Source: Kitasatospora sp. NA04385
Lineage (GTDB): Bacteria > Actinomycetota > Actinomycetes > Streptomycetales > Streptomycetaceae
Reading direction: 5' to 3'
Assembly (NCBI RefSeq): GCF_013364235.1
Contig: NZ_CP054919.1
Span: 7,013,728 to 7,077,727 of the forward strand
Length of the DNA: 64,000 nucleotides
In this document: positions 59,004 to 64,000 of the stretch, piece after piece
Layout: each line of letters begins with the position of its first letter
Numbering within the stretch: position 1 is the stretch's first letter
Position numbers and translations under genes: made by a program
Notes under the pieces: model-generated
Seen by the model: the letters and a program-made list of their open reading frames with translations, nothing else
The model's database searches: none
What the model was told of the DNA's origin: nothing

Positions 59004-59271
59004 CGGGTGTCGTCCTCGCGGGGTGCTCCCCGCGCTGACACCGCCAACAGTAGCAAAGATCGACTGCCAGGCCCAAAACCGGGGGCGCGGGGCGGGTGCG
59101 GGCTTCGGAACCGGGTGGTGGGGGCGGCGGTGAGGAGTGTCGGGGGGACATGCCCTTGGGGGGCGGGCGGGCGCTGGGGGAGGATGGCGGGACGGCGCCC
59201 GCGGCCCCCGGCTGGGTCGGGGCGGCGCGGGCCGCAGCCGCGCCGGGGCGGGCAGACACGAGGTGGGAGCG

Positions 59272-60594
59272 ATGAGCGTGGGCAGCGAGCGCGCAGTGAC
59301 GGCCGAGTCGGAGGTCGCGGAGATCTGCCGCGACCTGATCCGGATCGACACCAGCAACTACGGCGACGGTTCGGGCCCGGGGGAGCGGAAGGCCGCCGAG
59401 TACGTGGCCGAGCAGCTCGCCGAGTTCGGGCTGGAGCCGCAGATCTTCGAGTCGGCCAAGGGCCGGGCGTCCACCGTGGTGCGGATCGAGGGCGAGGACC
59501 GGTCCCGGCCGGGCCTGCTGATCCACGGGCACACCGACGTGGTGCCGGCCAACGCCGACGACTGGCGGGTCCACCCGTTCTCCGGGGAGATCACCGACGG
59601 CTGCGTGTGGGGCCGCGGCGCCGTCGACATGAAGGACATGGACGCGATGACGCTCGCGGTGGTCCGCGACCGGCTGCGCACCGGCCGCAAGCCCCCGCGC
59701 GACCTGGTGCTCGCGTTCCTCGCGGACGAGGAGGCCGGCGGCACGTACGGCGCCCGGTTCCTGGTGGACCGGCACCCGGAGCTGTTCGAGGGCGTCACCG
59801 AGGCGATCGGCGAGGTCGGCGGCTTCTCCTTCACCGTCAACGACCGGGCCCGGCTGTACCTGGTGGAGACGGCGGAGAAGGGCATGCACTGGATGCGCCT
59901 GACCGTCGAGGGCCGGGCCGGGCACGGCTCGATGACCAACGACGACAACGCGATCACCGAGCTGTGCGAGGCGGTGGCCCGGCTCGGCCGGCACCAGTTC
60001 CCGCTGCGGATCACCAAGACCGTCCGGGCCTTCCTGGACGAGCTCTCGGACGCGCTGGGCGTCCCGCTCGACCCGGAGGACATGGACGAGACGCTGCGCA
60101 TCCTCGGCGGCATCGCCAAGATGATCGGCACCACCCTGCGCAACACCGCCCAGCCGACCATGCTCGGCGCCGGCTACAAGGTGAACGTGATCCCCGGCCA
60201 GGCCACCGCGCACGTGGACGGCCGCTTCCTGCCCGGCTACGAGGAGGAGTTCCTGGCCGAGCTGGACAGCGTGCTCGGCCCGCGGGTGAAGCGGGAGAGC
60301 CTGCACCACGACAAGGCGATCGAGACCAGCTTCGACGGCGCCCTGGTCGAGGCGATGCAGACCGCGCTGCGCGCCGAGGACCCGATCGCCCGGGCCGTCC
60401 CCTACTGCCTGTCCGGCGGCACCGACGCCAAGTCCTTCCAGGACCTGGGCATCCGCTGCTTCGGTTTCGCGCCGCTGCAGCTCCCGCCGGAGCTGGACTT
60501 CGCCGGGATGTTCCACGGCGTGGACGAGCGGGTGCCGGTGGACGGCCTGAAGTTCGGCGTGCGGGTGCTGGACCGGTTCATCGACCTGGCCTGA
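59272..60594 (+). CDS. M20-family metallopeptidase
   Basis: A 440-residue zinc hydrolase of the ArgE/DapE/ACY1/CPG2 type. It shows IHGHTDVVPAN (His-x-Asp metal and catalytic residues), WGRGAVDMKDMDA (bridging Asp), FLADEEAGGTYGAR (catalytic Glu-Glu), the dimerisation domain and C-terminal MFHGVDERVPVDGL with the last His ligand. It hydrolyses an N-acyl amino acid or dipeptide in the cytoplasm. Substrate cannot be decided. ATG 59272 has GGTGGGAG upstream and is preferred over longer frames reaching back to 59137. Confidence 0.92.
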   Translation: MSVGSERAVTAESEVAEICRDLIRIDTSNYGDGSGPGERKAAEYVAEQLAEFGLEPQIFESAKGRASTVVRIEGEDRSRPGLLIHGHTDVVPANADDWRVHPFSGEITDGCVWGRGAVDMKDMDAMTLAVVRDRLRTGRKPPRDLVLAFLADEEAGGTYGARFLVDRHPELFEGVTEAIGEVGGFSFTVNDRARLYLVETAEKGMHWMRLTVEGRAGHGSMTNDDNAITELCEAVARLGRHQFPLRITKTVRAFLDELSDALGVPLDPEDMDETLRILGGIAKMIGTTLRNTAQPTMLGAGYKVNVIPGQATAHVDGRFLPGYEEEFLAELDSVLGPRVKRESLHHDKAIETSFDGALVEAMQTALRAEDPIARAVPYCLSGGTDAKSFQDLGIRCFGFAPLQLPPELDFAGMFHGVDERVPVDGLKFGVRVLDRFIDLA

Positions 60595-60833
60595 CCGGCC
60601 GGGGCCGGGGCCGGGCCAGACCGGGCCGGGGCCGATCCGGGGCCGGAAGTCGGAAGTCGGACTAGTCGGTCCAGCATCAGAGCTGCCGAGCATCCGAAAT
60701 GCCGATCGTCTGTTCGCTTGATCACTTCAACGGGTGAATGCGGTTCCGGCCCCGTGTCCCGGTCGTGGCGGTTTCGTTCTTCCGTGTGCAGCCCGGGGGA
60801 ACGGGCTGGAAACGACCAGGAGGAACAGTTCAG

Positions 60834-61076
60834 ATGAAGGCCAAGAAGATCGCTGCCGTTGTCGCCGCCACCGGTGGCCTGGTGCTCGCGGGCGCCGGTG
60901 TCGCCTCGGCGCACGGCGGCGCGCACGCGGACGGCGGCGCGGTCGCCTCCCCGGGTGTGCTCTCCGGCAACCTGATCCAGATCCCGGTGCACGTCCCGGT
61001 GAACGTCTGCGGCAACACCATCAGCGTGATCGGCCTGCTCAACCCCGCGTTCGGCAACGCCTGCCAGAACGTCTGA
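60834..61076 (+). CDS. chp: short chaplin
   Basis: An 80-residue secreted chaplin: signal peptide KAKKIAAVVAATGGLVLAGAG to about VASA, then one chaplin domain SPGVLSGNLIQIPVHVPVNV with the Cys pair in VCGNTIS and NACQNV and the core NTISVIGLLNPAFGNAC. Short chaplins (ChpD-H type) assemble as amyloid on the cell wall, lower surface tension and let aerial hyphae rise. ATG 60834 follows AGGAGGA. A long chaplin gene lies 380 bp downstream in the same direction. Confidence 0.95.
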   Translation: MKAKKIAAVVAATGGLVLAGAGVASAHGGAHADGGAVASPGVLSGNLIQIPVHVPVNVCGNTISVIGLLNPAFGNACQNV

Positions 61077-61456
61077 GCGGGCCCCGCCGTCGACCGGCGG
61101 GACGCCTGACCCCGAGTTCCCGCCCCCGCGCGACCGCTGTGTCGCGTGGGGGCGGACGCGTGTCCGGGCCCGCACGCCGGGGGAGCCCCGCGGGGGAGTT
61201 CACGCGGCGGGGCCACGGCCGGGTGAACGCCGCGGTTCCCGGAGAAAGGCGGGTCTCACCCGATCGGATGAAGTGACTGCAGATGGCTCAACCTTCACCG
61301 TTAGGGGTCGTTTAAGTAGTGCTGCCGCCGTCGCGGCAGGCAATTCCGACTATCGGATCGCCGATCGGCCACGGCGCCGGAAATCCGGGAATCCGGGAAT
61401 TCCGGCGCGGGCCGGTCCGGCACGGATCCGTCGAGTGAGAGACACAAGGGGAGTCA
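61077..61456. promoter_or_regulatory. intergenic region between the two chaplin genes
   Basis: A 380-base region without a convincing gene. A lower-GC part around 61270-61340 (with CTTCACCGTTAGGGG and GTTTAAGTAGTG) is the likeliest site for the promoter of the long chaplin. I cannot assign a sigma factor from the sequence. Confidence 0.45.
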
Positions 61457-62305
61457 ATGCGACAGGTCGCCAGGAAAGGCCTCCTCACGGCCATGGCCAC
61501 CGGCAGCGTGCTGGCCTCGACCGCGGGCTACGCCCACGCGGCCGCCGATGCGCACGGCGTGGCGGCCAACTCGCCCGGCGTGGGTTCCGGGAACGCGGTG
61601 CAGGTGCCCGTGGAGCTCCCCGTGAACGCCTGCGGCAACACGATCAACGTGATCGGCCTGCTCAACCCGGCGTACGGCAACGACTGCTCCAACGTCAGCG
61701 CCGGCGGCCACACCGGCGGCAGCCGCGCCGGCAGCGGCGGCCACACCGGCACCGGCACCGGGGGCCACGGCGGCAGCACCGCCGGGTCGGGCTCCTCCGC
61801 GAGCGGGACGACCAGCGGCTCGCCCGGTGTCGCCTCGGGCAACAACGTGCAGGTGCCGGTCACCGCGCCGGTCGACGCCTGCGGCAACTCGGTCAACGTG
61901 GTGGGCCTCGGCAACCCGGCGTTCGGCAACGACTGCTCGAACACCGGCACCCCGCACCAGCACCCGACCACCCCGCCGCACACCAACCCGCCCGGCGACG
62001 ACTGCCCGGAGACCGGCGGCCACCCCAGCACCCCGCCGTCCACCCCGCCGTCCACTCCGCCGTCCACCCCGCCCACCGACCGCAACGGCGGCCCCAACGG
62101 CGACGAGTCGCCCACGCCGCAGCCGCCCGCCACCCCCCAGACCACCGTGACCCAGGCCCGGGCCGCCGCCCCCGCCGTCGCGGACCAGGCGCAGCTGGCC
62201 TCCACCGGCGCATCCGGCCTGGAGGTCATCGCCCCGGCCGGGATCGCGCTGCTGCTCGGCGGCGGCGTGCTCTACCGCCGCTCGCGGTCCCTCGCCCGCC
62301 GCTGA
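61457..62305 (+). CDS. chp: long chaplin with two chaplin domains and sortase signal
   Basis: A 282-residue chaplin of the ChpA-C class. Signal peptide (RQVARKGLLTAMATGSVLAST), first chaplin domain about 39-79 (SPGVGSGNAVQVPVELPVN, CGNTINVIGLLNPAYGNDC), Gly/Ser/Thr/His-rich linker, second domain about 121-161 (SPGVASGNNVQVPVTAPVD), a Pro/Thr-rich stalk with STPP repeats, then sorting signal LASTG, a hydrophobic segment and RRSRSLARR. The LAxTG signal directs class E sortase anchoring to peptidoglycan. ATG 61457 has AAGGGGAG upstream. Confidence 0.96.
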   Translation: MRQVARKGLLTAMATGSVLASTAGYAHAAADAHGVAANSPGVGSGNAVQVPVELPVNACGNTINVIGLLNPAYGNDCSNVSAGGHTGGSRAGSGGHTGTGTGGHGGSTAGSGSSASGTTSGSPGVASGNNVQVPVTAPVDACGNSVNVVGLGNPAFGNDCSNTGTPHQHPTTPPHTNPPGDDCPETGGHPSTPPSTPPSTPPSTPPTDRNGGPNGDESPTPQPPATPQTTVTQARAAAPAVADQAQLASTGASGLEVIAPAGIALLLGGGVLYRRSRSLARR

Positions 62306-62434
62306 CCCCGGGCCGCCGCTGACCCCGGCCGACCGCGCGCCCGGAGCGTCGCACGCCCGCGCCCGGGCACCCCGCCCGTTCCGTACGGCGGGGTGCCCGG
62401 GCGCGGGCCTGCGGTGACGGTCGGTGGGTCTCCG

Positions 62435-62647
62435 CTACCAGGTGGAACGGACCTGCCGGATGATCCGCCGCTTCAACCGGACCGTGCGGCTGCCGTCGGG
62501 GAACAGCCGGAGCCGGTCCAGCTCCCAGTTCCCGTACTCGGCGTGCTCGGTGAGGAGCTGCCGCGCGGCGTTCCTGCTGGTGCCGCGGGGCAGGCGGAGC
62601 GACTGGTACTCGTACTCCGGAAGCCGGACCGTTTTGGTAGGGATCAA
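62435..62647 (-). CDS. DUF5703 family protein
   Basis: A 70-residue basic protein: YEYQSLRLPRGTSRNAARQL, LTEHAEYGNWELDRLRLFPD and VRLKRRIIRQVRS, the actinobacterial DUF5703 pattern. It is read from TTG 62647, chosen because GGAGGAGACGCC lies immediately before it. Conserved across streptomycetes next to varied genes. Function unknown. Confidence 0.85.
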   Translation of the reverse strand: MIPTKTVRLPEYEYQSLRLPRGTSRNAARQLLTEHAEYGNWELDRLRLFPDGSRTVRLKRRIIRQVRSTW

Positions 62648-63078
62648 GGCGTCTCCTCCGCTGCTGTGCTGCCTGCAAGCCTACGGCGCGTCGCCGACGG
62701 GTCGCCGGTGCGGGCACGGCCCGTCCGGGTGGACGGTCCGAGCCTCGCCCCGGTCGGAGCTGATCGTCAATCAGTTTTCCCGCACCGGATGGATACCCGC
62801 GCCGGACCGCGCCGATGCGCGGACGGGAGGCGGACGGGGCCGTGGGGAGCCGCCGGGGACGACCCGGGACGACCCGGGACGACCCGGGACGGGTGGGGAC
62901 GAACCGCGGCGGGCGGCGCGGCGCGGCGGAATCGCTCGGGACGGACTCGGGAAACCGCCCGCGGCGGCCGTCGCAGAAGCACCCGGAACGGACATCGAGG
63001 GTGAACTTGCCCGGTTTTAACGGCTGTAGGTGACAACCGCTGTGCGTGTCGTCGCCGGGTGGGGATAGCGTCTGCACC
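62648..63078. other. gene-free stretch with decamer repeat
   Basis: About 430 bases without a convincing gene. A GACCCGGGAC decamer is repeated exactly three times at 62861-62890, each unit being itself palindromic around CCCGGG. The end of the stretch, near 63050, should hold the promoter of the following gene. Confidence 0.6.
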
Positions 63079-63684
63079 ATGTCTGATGCCGCGCAGCTGA
63101 CCATCACCGAGGTACGGGCCGCCGCAGAGGCGGTCAAGACCGCCATCGACCGCCACCTGCAGGCCGTCTCCAGCTCCACCGAACCCGGCGATCCGGTCGT
63201 CGTCCACGCGTACGAGGAGCTCGCGGCGGCGGCCATCGCCTACGACCAGATCCTGTACGAGGTCTACGACGAGGTCACCCCCTTCGAGATCCCCGGGGAC
63301 GACGCCGGGACCGGTTACCAGGGCCCCGAGCACCCCGAGGCGATCAGCGTGCTGATCCGCCGCGACTACCTGATCGCCGACCCGAAGCGGTTGCGCGCCC
63401 AGGCCGAACGGGTCGATGAGTCTCTCCCGCCCGGCGAGGGCGCCGAGGGCGAGGTGACGGCGGCGATCGGCGTGCTGTTCGGCGAGTACGAGCCGGACGA
63501 GATCGCCGCCCGCGCGGAGGAGTTCGGCCTGGAGGAGGGCGACTCCACGCTGTGGGTCTCGGCCGCCGACCCGTCCGACCCCGGCGAGTGGCTGCCCGAG
63601 CCGTTCGACGGCGCCGACCCGGAACTGCTGATCTGCCGCTTCGACGTCAGCGAGGTCTACGACGACGAGCTCGACGAGCTCTGA
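63079..63684 (+). CDS. acidic hypothetical protein
   Basis: A 201-residue, strongly acidic protein from ATG 63079. It has an N-terminal helix pair (ITEVRAAAEAVKTAIDRHLQAV), EELAAAAIAYDQILYEVYDEVTPFE, ISVLIRRDYLIADPKRL, a helical GEYEPDEIAARAEEFGLEEG segment and an Asp/Glu-rich C-terminus (VYDDELDEL). No catalytic motif is seen. The type is commonly annotated as a conserved streptomycete hypothetical. The start choice rests on the ATG after the GGGGATAG stretch. Confidence 0.75.
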   Translation: MSDAAQLTITEVRAAAEAVKTAIDRHLQAVSSSTEPGDPVVVHAYEELAAAAIAYDQILYEVYDEVTPFEIPGDDAGTGYQGPEHPEAISVLIRRDYLIADPKRLRAQAERVDESLPPGEGAEGEVTAAIGVLFGEYEPDEIAARAEEFGLEEGDSTLWVSAADPSDPGEWLPEPFDGADPELLICRFDVSEVYDDELDEL

Positions 63685-64000
63685 GCAACCCTGCCGCCCG
63701 CCCGCCCGCCCGATCCGGCCCGCCGCCGGGCCGAACGGGCGGGCGCTCGGCCCGGCCCGTCCGGCCGGTGACCGGTGGCCGGTGACCCGACCCGGGACCA
63801 GGGTGTCCGGGGGCAGCGGGCGGCAGGCGGCGGTTCCGACTGCCCGGGGTGCTGGAACCCGGGACGGGCCCATCCTTCGACGTGCCCGGCTGCGGTTGCG
63901 CCCCGCCCCGGCCGTCCTGCCGCTGAACCACTGAACCGCTGAGCCGCTGAGCCGCTGAACGCCTGGTCACCGTGCTCCGGGCGGGCACCCGCCGCGCCGC
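63685..64000. other. gene-free stretch at window end with 9-bp repeats
   Basis: About 316 bases with no supported gene. A 9-bp unit close to CCGCTGAGC repeats about five times at roughly 63918-63961. Longer open frames here are Arg/Gly/Pro-rich and look like wrong-frame readings. Confidence 0.5.

Overview
The window is high-GC actinobacterial DNA with strong third-position GC bias. Two chaplins, a SpoIIE/GAF phosphatase, an AfsR-like STAND ATPase, XRE-DUF5753/DUF397 genes and a long secondary-metabolite cluster together point to the Streptomycetaceae (Streptomyces or Kitasatospora). I cannot fix the species from sequence alone.

Layout. 1-5.7 kb: a GT39-type membrane glycosyltransferase cut by the window edge, a secreted protein, murQ and a PAS-GAF-SpoIIE-ATPase regulator. 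5.9-31.7 kb: a compact biosynthetic gene cluster with two divergent arms around an AT-richer control region (11.37-11.83 kb). The leftward arm encodes a methyltransferase, an acyl carrier protein (ACP), a macrolide-type glycosyltransferase carrying an apparent frameshift, a DrrAB-type exporter and a UDP-xylose synthase. The rightward arm encodes an AMP ligase, two ACPs, a ketosynthase, a truncated KS-like protein, a second ketosynthase, 4-hydroxymandelate synthase, a PhyH dioxygenase, E1 alpha and beta of a ThDP 2-oxoacid dehydrogenase, a second AMP ligase, a free-standing condensation domain, a KAS III, an ACP, a Cys-less KAS III-like protein, an FMN 2-hydroxyacid oxidase, a tiny ORF and an Sfp-type phosphopantetheinyl transferase. 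Most junctions overlap by 4 nt. A third acyl-CoA ligase converges on the end.

How the cluster may work (inference): 4-hydroxyphenylpyruvate is turned into 4-hydroxymandelate and then 4-hydroxyphenylglyoxylate, as in hydroxyphenylglycine biosynthesis. No aminotransferase is present; instead an E1 pair without E2 or E3 sits in the operon. That suggests an aroyl thioester or a ThDP-dependent C-C coupling, followed by non-reducing KS chemistry on discrete ACPs, condensation-domain ligation or release, methylation, pentosylation and export. Several of these genes carry recent-looking tandem-repeat expansions.

31.9-34.9 kb: four tRNA-like genes with a shared unusual D-arm and near-identical T-arms flank a zinc-ribbon SDR lacking the catalytic Tyr and a leucine-rich-repeat gene. 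I consider this the second most interesting locus. 34.9-49.2 kb: beta-oxidation-type SDR and acyl-CoA dehydrogenase with a TetR gene, secreted proteins including a GH16 enzyme, a TetR regulator with a second HTH beside an MFS exporter, a SUKH-like protein, a SigE-family sigma factor with a membrane protein, a STAND ATPase and a TagF-like transferase. 49.4-55.5 kb: small and membrane hypotheticals and a large WGR-DUF4132 protein. 55.6-58.9 kb: a decayed element bounded by a direct repeat of the tRNA-Leu 3' end, holding DUF6879, XRE-DUF5753 and DUF397 genes but no integrase. 58.9-64 kb: tRNA-Leu(GAG), an M20 peptidase, a short and a long chaplin, a DUF5703 protein and an acidic hypothetical.

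Limits: everything is read by eye. Domain names rest on motif recognition, not searches. Several frameshifts lie in G/C homopolymers and may be assembly errors.
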